This document shows, in pieces, positions 40,618 through 49,189 of a DNA stretch of 64,000 bases. Numbering within the stretch: position 1 is the first letter of the stretch; each line of letters starts with the position of its first letter. A program made the position numbers and the translations under genes. A model generated the notes under the pieces. That model was not told where the DNA came from. It saw only the letters and a program-made list of their open reading frames with translations, and made no database searches. The stretch is from an uncultured Clostridia bacterium (GTDB lineage: Bacteria > Bacillota > Clostridia > Christensenellales > Borkfalkiaceae): contig CANQMX010000007.1 in assembly GCA_947625095.1 (NCBI GenBank), positions 1 to 64,000 on the forward strand. The letters are read 5' to 3'.

Positions 40618-42132
40618 TTAAAGAATTTCGAGATTTTTGCGGAAGCAACGCTTGAAATCGGGCCCTGCGAGCGTGGCCTGCCTTAGTTCGAGGGCGGCGT
40701 CGCCCGCAAGTTCGGTCTTCATGATGACGGAATCGCCCAAGACGTCGCAATTGACCCCCGTCACCATGCCCTGACCGCTCCTGTCGAGGCACTCCGCAAT
40801 GCGCAACAGCACGCCCAATTTTCTGACGATATCGAGGTCCTCATCGGTGACGATATCCTTGAAGCGCGCCCATTCGGCGGGGTTGATATCCTCCTTGCGG
40901 TGACACCCCGCGACGAACGCGGCGAGGACGATTTCGCGGTGGGTCGCGCCGTAGATGCCGCTGTTGAGGATCATGTAGCGGCTGTGGCTCTGGTTGTGGT
41001 AGTAGCGGACGCGCACGCCGCAATCGTGCAGGCTTGCCGCGATTTTGAGAACTTTCAGGTAGATGCGCGGGAATTTGTGCAGAACGCGCAGTTGCTTGAA
41101 GAGTTGGATGGAGAGGTGCACGACGTGTTCGACGTGCTTTTCATCGCACCCGTAGTACTTTACGAGGGTGTTGAGCGAGTAGGAGAGGACATCGGAGATA
41201 GGCCGCTCCAAGGTAAGCGGAATGGCGGTGTTGAACATGATGCCTTCCCTGAGGCCGCACCCGCTTGTGATGAAGTTTTCGACGTGGAGATAGTCGGTAA
41301 ACGCCTTGATGATGGCGAGCGCGGCGGGCATGATGTCCGCCCGTGCGGGCGAAAGACCGCGGATGCGCTTGCGCTTTTCCACATCGAGAACGCGCACCAT
41401 CTCGTAGATGGAGCGGAAATCTTCGGTGGTGAACTGGTAGTTATGCACCGTGTTCATGGGGTACTTGCGCACGATGCGGTTGATCTTGTAGAGGTTGCGG
41501 AAGGAGCCGCCCACGCCGATCATCTGCGTATCCGGCTCGATCTCCGACAGCCAATCGATCTTTTTGAATTGCTCGGTGAAAAATTCCTCGATGCGCTCGG
41601 TCTGCTCCTTGGGGGTGAGACCGTCGCCCGAGAAGAGGTCGGTGAGCGTCACCGCGCCGAAGGGAAGGGTGACAAACTGCAACACGGCGCGGCGGTTGTA
41701 GTAGATGATCTTGGTGCTGCCGCCGCCGATCTCCAGAATGATGCCCTTGGGGACATCCATCGAATTGATGACGCCGCGATAGACGAGTTCGGCCTCCGCT
41801 TCCTGCGAGAGAACGGTGACGCGGATCCCGCACGTCGCCTGAATTTCATCGAGGAAGGAGCGCTGGTTCTTGGCGCGGCGAACGGCCGCCGTGGCGACCG
41901 CGATGATGCGCTCCACGCCGTAACTATCGCAGAGTTTTTTGAACATTTTGAGCGCCTTGATGGTCTCGGCGACCCGTTGAGGCTTTAAGAAGCCGTCCCG
42001 ATCCATATCCTGACCGAGACGCACGCTCTCTTTGAGTTCATCGACGACCATGAAGTGATTTTCGTCGAACAATTCGACGATCACGAGGCGGGCGGAATTG
42101 GAGCCGAGATCGATGATACCGATTTTTTCCAT
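40618..42132 (-). CDS. Ppx/GppA family phosphatase with HD-like C-terminal domain
   Basis: 504 aa. The actin-like N-domain shows IIDLGSNSARLVIVE, a conserved ATAAVRRAKN, and the phosphate loop ILEIGGGSTKII (~140). The C-terminal ~200 residues carry an HD-type helical domain with AASLHDCG and SHSRYMILNSG...HRE. Members hydrolyse polyphosphate (Ppx) or pppGpp (GppA); which one cannot be decided from sequence. First gene of a unit with maf and the mreB-like gene. A TATAAT at 42201-42206 on the minus strand may be its -10, but no good -35 was found. Confidence 0.92.
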   Translation of the reverse strand: MEKIGIIDLGSNSARLVIVELFDENHFMVVDELKESVRLGQDMDRDGFLKPQRVAETIKALKMFKKLCDSYGVERIIAVATAAVRRAKNQRSFLDEIQATCGIRVTVLSQEAEAELVYRGVINSMDVPKGIILEIGGGSTKIIYYNRRAVLQFVTLPFGAVTLTDLFSGDGLTPKEQTERIEEFFTEQFKKIDWLSEIEPDTQMIGVGGSFRNLYKINRIVRKYPMNTVHNYQFTTEDFRSIYEMVRVLDVEKRKRIRGLSPARADIMPAALAIIKAFTDYLHVENFITSGCGLREGIMFNTAIPLTLERPISDVLSYSLNTLVKYYGCDEKHVEHVVHLSIQLFKQLRVLHKFPRIYLKVLKIAASLHDCGVRVRYYHNQSHSRYMILNSGIYGATHREIVLAAFVAGCHRKEDINPAEWARFKDIVTDEDLDIVRKLGVLLRIAECLDRSGQGMVTGVNCDVLGDSVIMKTELAGDAALELRQATLAGPDFKRCFRKNLEIL

Positions 42133-42300
42133 GCGGTCACGTCCTTAACGAAATGTGTACGGATACCCGTCCGTTCGGTAGAACACGATATTACCCTATT
42201 ATTATAGCTTGCCCACATTCTAACACATGAAATGCGTTTTGTCTATACCCTTTTTTAAAATATTTATGTTATTTTTGAAAAATTTTCATGCCGTTTTTGT

Positions 42301-42678
42301 TCATTTGTTATTTTTTAACACAAAAAACGACTTCCCGAGACGGAAAAGCGAGAGAACGATCAAAAAGCAGCCGAACCCCGTGCGGAGCACCCGCGAGGGC
42401 AGGCGCGCCGCAAGAAGGGACGCCGCCGCGGACACGAAAAGGGCGGGCAGGGCGAAGGACGCGATATTTTCCCGCGCGAGAAGGCCGCTCTTTTTGTGGA
42501 CAAGAAGCGCCGCCGCCGACATGGGCAGAAAGGACAAAAGATTCACCCCCTGCGCCGCCGCCTGCTCCACCCCGCAGAAGAGGGTCAAAAGGGGGATGAG
42601 CGCCGTTCCTCCCCCCATGCCCATTCCGCCGAGAAGCCCGCCCGCAACGCCGCAGAGGAGAAAGACGACGAAACTCAC
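42301..42678 (-). CDS. Half-size TauE/SafE (TSUP) permease, second half
   Basis: 125 aa with four likely membrane helices. The family-typical GVAGGLLGGMGMGGGTALIPLLT occupies the N-terminus and GVNLLSFLPMSAAALLVHKKSGLL follows. Full TSUP proteins (~250 aa, 7-8 helices) are made of two such halves; here each half is a separate gene. The GTG start at 42678 overlaps the stop of the upstream half (GTGA), with GAGG upstream. A longer in-frame reading to 43548 crosses the other gene and is Arg-rich, so it was rejected. Substrate (sulfite, sulfonate or other anion) not determinable. Confidence 0.8.
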   Translation of the reverse strand: MSFVVFLLCGVAGGLLGGMGMGGGTALIPLLTLFCGVEQAAAQGVNLLSFLPMSAAALLVHKKSGLLARENIASFALPALFVSAAASLLAARLPSRVLRTGFGCFLIVLSLFRLGKSFFVLKNNK

Positions 42679-43028
42679 AGCGCCATCCTCACCCCCGCCG
42701 CGAGCATGAGGAGACCGAAGAGGATTTCGACGACGCGGACGGGCAGAAGGGGCAGAAGTTTTGCCCCCAAATAGCCGCCAAGCGTCACCCCGAGCGCGAC
42801 GGGAACGAGCACCGCGACGGGTACGAGGCCGCTTATCGCATACACGGCGCCGCTCGCAAGCGAGGTGGGCAAAATGACGGCGATGGCCGTTGCGTGCGCC
42901 CGACGCGCTTCCAGCCCCGCCCGCTCCAAAAGGGGAACGGCTATCATGCCGCCCCCGCCGCCGAAGAGGCCGTTCGCCGCGCCCACCGCGCCGCCGCCCG
43001 CAAAATACCGCCATCTCTTCCCCCGCAT
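42675..43028 (-). CDS. Half-size TauE/SafE (TSUP) permease, first half
   Basis: 117 aa, three to four membrane helices. GAANGLFGGGGGMIAVPLL near residue 15 is the TSUP repeat signature, followed by HATAIAVILPTSLASGAVY, and the C-terminus VVEILFGLLMLAAGVRM is family-typical. AAGGAGGG lies 5-6 nt before the start. It overlaps the second half by 4 nt. The two products probably assemble into one transporter. Confidence 0.82.
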   Translation of the reverse strand: MRGKRWRYFAGGGAVGAANGLFGGGGGMIAVPLLERAGLEARRAHATAIAVILPTSLASGAVYAISGLVPVAVLVPVALGVTLGGYLGAKLLPLLPVRVVEILFGLLMLAAGVRMAL

Positions 43029-43125
43029 ACCGCCCTCCTTCCCCGCCGACCGCCGCGAGACAGCAAAAGTTTGTGTAAAACCAAAAAAAATTTCCCGTTT
43101 TTTGCGCGTTTTTATGCGGAAATGC

Positions 43126-43154
43126 TTGCGTCAAAATGCGATTTATATTAAAAT
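43126..43154 (+). promoter_or_regulatory. Promoter of the 1,214-aa surface protein gene
   Basis: -35 TTGCGT (43126-43131), 17-nt spacer, -10 TAAAAT (43149-43154), about 70 nt before the start codon. Confidence 0.65.
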
Positions 43155-43222
43155 AGTGTCGTATTGCAAAAATCTCGGAGAGCGCGCCGCGCTGCGCGCC
43201 CCGTTCGAAAAAGGAACTATCT

Positions 43223-46200
43223 ATGGCAAAGTTTATCACGAAAGGAAAACGGAAGCGCTGGATCGCACTCACTGCGGTCGCCCTCTCCGTCACCCTCTCT
43301 CTCGGCGTGTTCGCCGCGTGCGGCGGAAGCGAGACCCCTTCCGACGATACGGAGGAGACCGTATCTACCCCCACCGATACGCAGACGATCAAGAACGGCA
43401 ACTTTGAATTTTTCTCGGAGATGACGGAGGATGAGATGGCCAAACGGCGCGACCTCATCAATTCGCCCACGAGCTGGACGATCACGACCGTCTCCCCCGC
43501 CTCCGATACGAAGTCGGGCATCATCGATACCAAAAAGGGCGACGCCAAGTCGGGCTGGGATTACCTTGCAAAATCGGGCAGACCGTTTACCGGCCTCGAC
43601 GACGCCTACGCCAACTGGGACAACGAGAACGTGACCGCCTACGACAGGCTGAAATTCCTTGACGACTACGACGAGGAGATCGACGACCTCGACGCCAATT
43701 CCACCCAGCGCGTCTTCTTTGACACCTACCGCTCGGGCGGCGCGGAGGCCTATTCCATCGACTACGAGGATGTGAAAGACCTCCACAACGACTTCCCCAC
43801 CGGCATTGAACTGCATGACAAAGTAAAAGAGGGCGAGACCAATGTTCTGATGCTGCACAACTACGAGACCTCGGACGGCGTGCTCGGCACGGCGACCTAT
43901 GCGACCTCCTCCACCACCATCACCCTGAAGGGCGGCACGGCGGCGAAGGTATCGCTGTGGGTGTACACCGATAAACTTACCCACTACTACGAACCCGGAG
44001 AGGGCGAGGACGCGCAGAAAGTGACGCAAGACGGCGGCGCGTACATCGCCGTCACCAATACCGTGGGCAGCAACAGTTCAAGCCCTCAGTTCATCATCAA
44101 GAACATCAACACCGCGGGCGCATGGGAACAGTACACCGTGTACATCCGCGCCAACACCTTTGCGACGACCACCTACCGCCTTGTACTGGGGCTTGGGCGC
44201 AACACCTCCTCCGATAACCGCCTTGAAGCGGTGAACGGCTACGCATTCTTTGACGACGTTGTCGCCGAGACCATTACGGAGACCGCCTATGAGACGGCGA
44301 CGGCAAATTTGCCTACTTCAAGCAACGTGAACGTGACGGCCGACCTCAACTCTTCGGCGAAGGATCGCACCAAGGACGCGACCACGCTTGCAAAAGACGG
44401 GGGCACGGAATACACCCGCACGTTTGCGCTCGATCTGAAGGGCGAGAGCAAATTTGAGACGATCAATGTGGGTTCCGCAAGCGTTGCCCTCACCGAGGAG
44501 ACTTCCGGCTCGCTCACCGTGAAATCCAAGGTGGGCGACAACCGAGAGGACGACAATACGCCCACCTATAGAAAGAGCATTGCCCAAGCGACGACGTACG
44601 GCAAACTCAAAACGAGCGCGACCGCGAACGACGCCAACGGCTACCTCAAAACCATCTTTGAAAACGACTTCGAGGGCAAGTTCCCCTTCGGCGACGCCCA
44701 GACGAAGGATGACGTAGGCGTCATCATGCTCCTCTCCACCAACGGCGCGGCGTACACCGCAAAGTTGACGAGCAATGGCTTCTCCCTTGGCAAGGACAAA
44801 TATATGCTCATCTCCTTCTTCGTCAAGACGAGCACGATAAGGACGGGCAAGACGGGCGCTTCCATCACCCTTGTGGACGGCGAGAACAAGACGACCATCT
44901 CCGCCTTCGACTCCACGACGGTGGACACCGTGGACATCGATAAAGACACGAAGGATATTTACAGCGGCTGGGTGCAATGCTTCTTCATCGTGAAGAACGA
45001 GACGGAGGACGCGACCGAAAAGAAATTCTCCCTTGAATTCAACTACGGCCCGACCTCGATCGTGAGTTCCACGGTGAGCGACTACGCCGACGGCTATGCG
45101 GCGTTTGCGAACTTTGAGATGATGGCGCTCACCAAGGCGCAGGCGAACTACGCCTCGACGGGCACGTACGCGAAGAGCGTTTCGCTGACCGCCTCCGTGA
45201 AGGACACGACGAAGTTCGACGACGCGGCGAATTCCTACAACATCGAAGAGGCGCTCGCCGCGCCCGCAAACTTCCGCGGCAGAACGGCAGGCGAGGACGA
45301 GAACGCGACCGCGAACATCGTGACGGGGCTTCTCAACAAGGAATATGTGAGCGCGTATGAAGGCAACACCGATATCCAACCCCTTGTTACGCGCGGCGGC
45401 GGTAACGGCAATTGGTGGAACGGCCTCTTCGGCGACAACAAGATCGCAAGCCGCGTGGCGACGCAGCCCCTTGTCATCTACAACAAGGGCAAGGCGGCGG
45501 TTCCCGCCTACGGCTACTCGCTCCGCAGCAACAGCACCGTCTCCGCAAACTCCTCTCAGCGCATTTCGCTCCGCCTCAAAGTTTCCGAGGGGCTGCACGC
45601 GTACATCTGCCTCTACGACCTCTCCAACCCCAAGGAGAGCCTCACGAACAGTTTTGCGCCCACCGTGCCCTATATCACCTATTGGTACGATGACGACGGA
45701 AACATCGTGAAGGGCGACCCCGCAGCGGACGGCTTCAACAAGAGGACGGATATCCTCTACTACTTGCAGGAGAACGGCCTCTACACCAAGGCGGGCGAGA
45801 CGAACGGCACATACTACGCCAACCTTGCAAACTACAAGACGGACGGAAACGGCAACCTTGTGACGGGCGGCGACAACTCGCAGATCGTGTTCTACCGCAA
45901 CGAGAACGACAAGACCGATACCAACTACTACGCATACCGCGAGGGCAAAGAGGGCAGTTACACTTATACGCAGGTGGTAAAGCCCCTGCCCACCGAAGGC
46001 GAGCCGGTGCGCTACACATATGACGCAAGCGCCCTTGGCGCGTATACCTCCATCATCGAGATCACGGGAACGGAAAAGACCGCCGCAACGTGGGTGGAAG
46101 TTGCCTTCTATGTGCGCACGGGCAGCGAGGCCAAGACGTACAGCCTTGCGATCTGGGCGGGCAACCCCTCCAAGGAGACGGGCGCAGAGAACACCGAAAT

Positions 46201-46867
46201 TCCTGCGGACGGCTACCTCTTTGTGGATTGCTACAAGAACGAGAGCACCTCGAACTTCGAGGCCATCCGCGAGGAGCGCGTGAGCACCCTCTCCGATGAT
46301 ACAACCAAACTTATCGACCCCGATAAAGAGGACAGCAATCTCAAATCCGACTTTGCCCTCTACTACACCTACACCTTCTACGATTCCGACCGCTATGTCC
46401 GCTACGATAAATCGCAGGACGAAAACAACATCGGCAGCCCGTGGATCGACTATGCGCAGTCCGCCTACAAAGAGGGCATCGCATGGCTCAAATATGAGGA
46501 TCTGGACGGCGATGGCTCGCTCGGCACGGAGGTGTTCATCGACTACTCCGTCTCCGAAGTGACGGTTGCGGAACACGTCTATGATACGGACAGCGACACC
46601 GATACGGACAGCGATACCGATACCACGGCGACGGATAGCGGAACGAACATCTGGCTCATCCTCTCCTCCTCCCTCCTCGCGTTTGTGCTCATCTTCGCGA
46701 TCGTTGCCATCATCGTGCGCAAACTCTATAAGAAGCACGCGCGCGGCAAGATCAAGGTGGTGAAGGACAAACCCGCCAAGAAGCGCAAGAAGGCCGCCGA
46801 GACCGACGAGACCGCCGCTGCGCCCAAGGAAACACCCAAGGATGAAAACGACCCTTACAACGAGTAA
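43223..46867 (+). CDS. Large surface protein with lipobox and C-terminal membrane helix (1,214 aa)
   Basis: Not recognised as a named family. The N-terminus has a long basic n-region and lipobox VFAAC (Cys near residue 33). The ectodomain contains modules that look like carbohydrate-binding beta-sandwiches: IKNGNFEFFS...PTSWTITT near 55, and repeated endings such as YAFFDDVVAETI (~350) and YLFVDCYKNE. Near the C-terminus there is an acidic repeat DTDSDTDTDSDTDT, then a membrane helix (IWLILSSSLLAFVLIFAIVAIIV) and a Lys-rich cytoplasmic tail. It may therefore be tethered both by lipid and by helix, unless the lipobox is not used. AAAGGAAC precedes the start. It is a single-gene unit with its own promoter and terminator. 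Confidence 0.8.
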   Translation: MAKFITKGKRKRWIALTAVALSVTLSLGVFAACGGSETPSDDTEETVSTPTDTQTIKNGNFEFFSEMTEDEMAKRRDLINSPTSWTITTVSPASDTKSGIIDTKKGDAKSGWDYLAKSGRPFTGLDDAYANWDNENVTAYDRLKFLDDYDEEIDDLDANSTQRVFFDTYRSGGAEAYSIDYEDVKDLHNDFPTGIELHDKVKEGETNVLMLHNYETSDGVLGTATYATSSTTITLKGGTAAKVSLWVYTDKLTHYYEPGEGEDAQKVTQDGGAYIAVTNTVGSNSSSPQFIIKNINTAGAWEQYTVYIRANTFATTTYRLVLGLGRNTSSDNRLEAVNGYAFFDDVVAETITETAYETATANLPTSSNVNVTADLNSSAKDRTKDATTLAKDGGTEYTRTFALDLKGESKFETINVGSASVALTEETSGSLTVKSKVGDNREDDNTPTYRKSIAQATTYGKLKTSATANDANGYLKTIFENDFEGKFPFGDAQTKDDVGVIMLLSTNGAAYTAKLTSNGFSLGKDKYMLISFFVKTSTIRTGKTGASITLVDGENKTTISAFDSTTVDTVDIDKDTKDIYSGWVQCFFIVKNETEDATEKKFSLEFNYGPTSIVSSTVSDYADGYAAFANFEMMALTKAQANYASTGTYAKSVSLTASVKDTTKFDDAANSYNIEEALAAPANFRGRTAGEDENATANIVTGLLNKEYVSAYEGNTDIQPLVTRGGGNGNWWNGLFGDNKIASRVATQPLVIYNKGKAAVPAYGYSLRSNSTVSANSSQRISLRLKVSEGLHAYICLYDLSNPKESLTNSFAPTVPYITYWYDDDGNIVKGDPAADGFNKRTDILYYLQENGLYTKAGETNGTYYANLANYKTDGNGNLVTGGDNSQIVFYRNENDKTDTNYYAYREGKEGSYTYTQVVKPLPTEGEPVRYTYDASALGAYTSIIEITGTEKTAATWVEVAFYVRTGSEAKTYSLAIWAGNPSKETGAENTEIPADGYLFVDCYKNESTSNFEAIREERVSTLSDDTTKLIDPDKEDSNLKSDFALYYTYTFYDSDRYVRYDKSQDENNIGSPWIDYAQSAYKEGIAWLKYEDLDGDGSLGTEVFIDYSVSEVTVAEHVYDTDSDTDTDSDTDTTATDSGTNIWLILSSSLLAFVLIFAIVAIIVRKLYKKHARGKIKVVKDKPAKKRKKAAETDETAAAPKETPKDENDPYNE

Positions 46868-46878
46868 GGCATAAGAGA

Positions 46879-46906
46879 AGACCTCCCGCACGGGAGGTCT
46901 TTTTTT
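46879..46906 (+). terminator. Intrinsic terminator of the 1,214-aa gene
   Basis: Perfect 10-bp stem AGACCTCCCG/CGGGAGGTCT, 2-nt loop, then seven T residues, 11 nt past the stop codon. Confidence 0.93.
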
Positions 46907-46943
46907 GCGCTTTTTTTATGCCGTTATTTCATGCGCCGAATTT

Positions 46944-48236
46944 TTACGGAGCTTTGACGAGGCGCAAGCCCTTGGGCAGGTGATTTTTTACCGTGCCCCC
47001 CACGCACTTGCCGAGGCCCATGGGGAACTCCTCCACGCACACGGCGCACCAGCCGTTTGGAACGTCCCTTTGCAGCGGCTCGCCGCGGAGATACCCAACT
47101 GCCTCCCCGCGGGTGAGGGAGAGTTTGCGGTTTGCCCCTGCGCCGAACGCCATTGCAAGGGCATGGGCGGGCTTGAAAATTTTTCCGTCCCACGCGCCGA
47201 GTTCGACGCCGAGGCGCACGAGGCTCGCCCCCGAAAGGTCGGGCAGCCCCGCGGGCACGAGGTACATTCTGCCGTCCGCGAGCGTCGTAATTTCGCCCTC
47301 GGGGGGCGCGGAGAAGAAGTCCGCGGCAAAGGCGTGAAAGGCGCGCTCGGCCTGCACGTTTTTCTGCGCGGGGAAGGGCTTTTTAGGCAGTGTTTCGCCG
47401 TTTTCGCGCGCAAAGAGGGCGCAAAAGTGCCCCTCGCCGCGGAAGGTGTGTGGGTAGAGTTTTTTCATCCCGACGAGGGAAAATTCGGGGTGGCGGGAGA
47501 GGAAATTTTCGACCTGCCACTCGTCCTCCTCCTCGGCGAAGGTGCAGGTGGAATAGAGCAGCCGCCCGCCCTCCGCCACCATCTTAGCCGCCTCATCGAG
47601 AATGGCGCGCTGGCGCGCGGCGCACATCGCGACGTTTTCTGCGCTCCATTCGGGAATGGCGTTCGCCTCCTTTTTGAACATCCCCTCTCCCGAGCAGGGG
47701 GCGTCGGCGAGGACGAGGTCGAAGTAGGCGGGAAAGCGCGCGGCGAGCGTTTCGGGAGAGGCGCTCACGACGGCGCAGTTTGCAATGCCCATGCGCTCTA
47801 CGTTCTGCGACAAAATTTTCGCGCGGGCGTAGTTCACCTCGTTTGCAACGAGCACCCCCTCCCCCGCCATCTCTTGGGCGAGATGCGTCGTCTTGCCGCC
47901 GGGCGCGGCGCAGAGATCGAGAACGCGCCGCTTGTTGAGACCTGCCGCCATGCAACCCGCCGTCATAGCCGACGGCTCTTGCAAATAATACAGCCCCGCA
48001 AAGTGGTAGACGTCCGCGCCGGGCTTTTCCTCCTCGATATAAAAACAGGCGGCGTCTCCGCCGACATTGTCCCCGAGGGGGAAGGGCGCGCGGCGGGAAA
48101 ATTCCGCGGCGGAAATTTTGAGCGTGTTGACGCGGAGGCCTTTGCAAGGCGGCGTTTCGTACGATGCCAAAAAGGCGGGGAAATCCTCTCCCAGCCTTTT
48201 CTTCATTCTATCCAAAAATGCCTGCGGCAAATTCAT
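46944..48236 (-). CDS. RsmF/NSUN-type RNA m5C methyltransferase
   Basis: 430 aa. The SAM-binding core has LDLCAAPGGKTTHLAQ (~100), NEVNYARAKIL, DLVLADAPCSGEGMF with the catalytic PC motif (~180) and LLYSTCTF with the second catalytic Cys (~230). An N-terminal RsmF-like segment (CKGLRVNTLKIS) and a C-terminal PUA-like domain (GEAVGYLRGEPLQ, NGWCAVCVEEFPMGLGK) complete the RsmF layout. Likely target is 16S rRNA. The start at 48236 overlaps the exonuclease stop (ATGA); the longer in-frame extension is Arg-rich and rejected. Confidence 0.92.
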   Translation of the reverse strand: MNLPQAFLDRMKKRLGEDFPAFLASYETPPCKGLRVNTLKISAAEFSRRAPFPLGDNVGGDAACFYIEEEKPGADVYHFAGLYYLQEPSAMTAGCMAAGLNKRRVLDLCAAPGGKTTHLAQEMAGEGVLVANEVNYARAKILSQNVERMGIANCAVVSASPETLAARFPAYFDLVLADAPCSGEGMFKKEANAIPEWSAENVAMCAARQRAILDEAAKMVAEGGRLLYSTCTFAEEEDEWQVENFLSRHPEFSLVGMKKLYPHTFRGEGHFCALFARENGETLPKKPFPAQKNVQAERAFHAFAADFFSAPPEGEITTLADGRMYLVPAGLPDLSGASLVRLGVELGAWDGKIFKPAHALAMAFGAGANRKLSLTRGEAVGYLRGEPLQRDVPNGWCAVCVEEFPMGLGKCVGGTVKNHLPKGLRLVKAP

Positions 48237-49189
48237 ACTGTTCCGAGCGCCTCTTTGACGGCGTCCAGCGGCACGAATGCCGCCCCGCCCGCCACGGCGT
48301 TTTCGTAGCGGACGCCGCCCTCGTCGCGCGCGATGTACACGTTGCACTCCGCGGGGTGGGAGGTGTACTTGCCGCCCGAGGCGAAGATGGCCTGCACGAG
48401 TTTGACGGAAATTTCCACGTCGTCCTCCACGTCCTTGGAAAAGCAGAAGGTCTTTCCCTCGAGCGTGCCGCCCTTTTTGCGGCGATGCATATACTTGTTG
48501 ACGACGCGGTAGAACTGTTCGTGCGCGCGGTGGTGCGCCTCGCGCTGTTCCTCCCGCTCCGCGATGAAATTTTTAAGCCCGATGGAATAGGGCTGGCGGA
48601 TCTGATAATTTTCCAGCCGCCCCGGGCGGATGCGGTACTTTTCGATAAGCCCCGAAAGCCCGACGTCCTCGCGCTTGCAGAGGGCTTCGCACACGCGCAT
48701 GGTGGCGTAGGCGTCGTCCACCGCGCGGTGGGGCACAAATTCCACGCCCAAAGCCTCCGCCATCGCACCCAGCCCCAACTGCTGGCCGAACTTCTTTTCC
48801 GTATTCATCCAGAAGAACTGCGTATCGTGCCAATCGAAGCGGAAGGAGGGAAGTTTGTAGCGCTTTGTTTCGAGGTTGAGGTAGTTGACGTCGTTGAGGG
48901 TCGCGTGCCCCAAGACGATGGCCTCCCTATCTTCGAGGAGCGCCTTGATGCGCCTGTACGCGGCGGGGAAGGGCGGATATTTTTTGAAATCTTCGTACTC
49001 GTAGGGGAGCACGATCCCCTCGCCGCCCTTGCGGTCGGTGAGGTGGAACTTGCCCTTGGGGTTCATGAGGATGTCCTCGCGCACGAGCACGTTGAAATTT
49101 TCATCCGTGACAACGTACCCGAAGGCGCATATTTTGGCGACGCTCTTAAAGACGCAGGCGCACTCGATATCGAAAAAAACGTACTTCAC
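48233..49189 (-). CDS. DEDD 3'-5' exonuclease with BRCT-like C-terminus
   Basis: 318 aa. Exo I FFDIECA (Asp7, Glu9), Exo II HATLNDVNYL (~95) and Exo III HRAVDDAYATM (~155) are all present, so the DnaQ/RNase T-type active site is intact with His-Asp spacing of the DEDDh type. The last ~80 residues (LEGKTFCFSKD, IFASGGKYTSHP) look like a BRCT domain, a combination seen in some stand-alone Firmicutes exonucleases. It sits between serS and the RNA methyltransferase, with 4-nt overlaps on both sides. Substrate (DNA or RNA) not known. Confidence 0.85.
   Translation of the reverse strand: MKYVFFDIECACVFKSVAKICAFGYVVTDENFNVLVREDILMNPKGKFHLTDRKGGEGIVLPYEYEDFKKYPPFPAAYRRIKALLEDREAIVLGHATLNDVNYLNLETKRYKLPSFRFDWHDTQFFWMNTEKKFGQQLGLGAMAEALGVEFVPHRAVDDAYATMRVCEALCKREDVGLSGLIEKYRIRPGRLENYQIRQPYSIGLKNFIAEREEQREAHHRAHEQFYRVVNKYMHRRKKGGTLEGKTFCFSKDVEDDVEISVKLVQAIFASGGKYTSHPAECNVYIARDEGGVRYENAVAGGAAFVPLDAVKEALGTV

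Noticed and set aside
42201-42230. Promoter for the Ppx/GppA gene
   Set aside because: TATAAT is present on the minus strand, but no hexamer close to TTGACA lies 16-18 nt upstream, so it is mentioned only as a possible -10.
42679-43548. N-terminal extension of the second TauE/SafE half (total 415 aa)
   Set aside because: The extension runs through the first half gene in another frame and opposite the lipoprotein gene; the GTG at 42678 has coupling and a site upstream.
44318-46891. 857-aa minus-strand open frame opposite the 1,214-aa surface protein
   Set aside because: No start signal and Val/Arg/Gly-biased composition; the plus-strand gene has a promoter, signal peptide and terminator.
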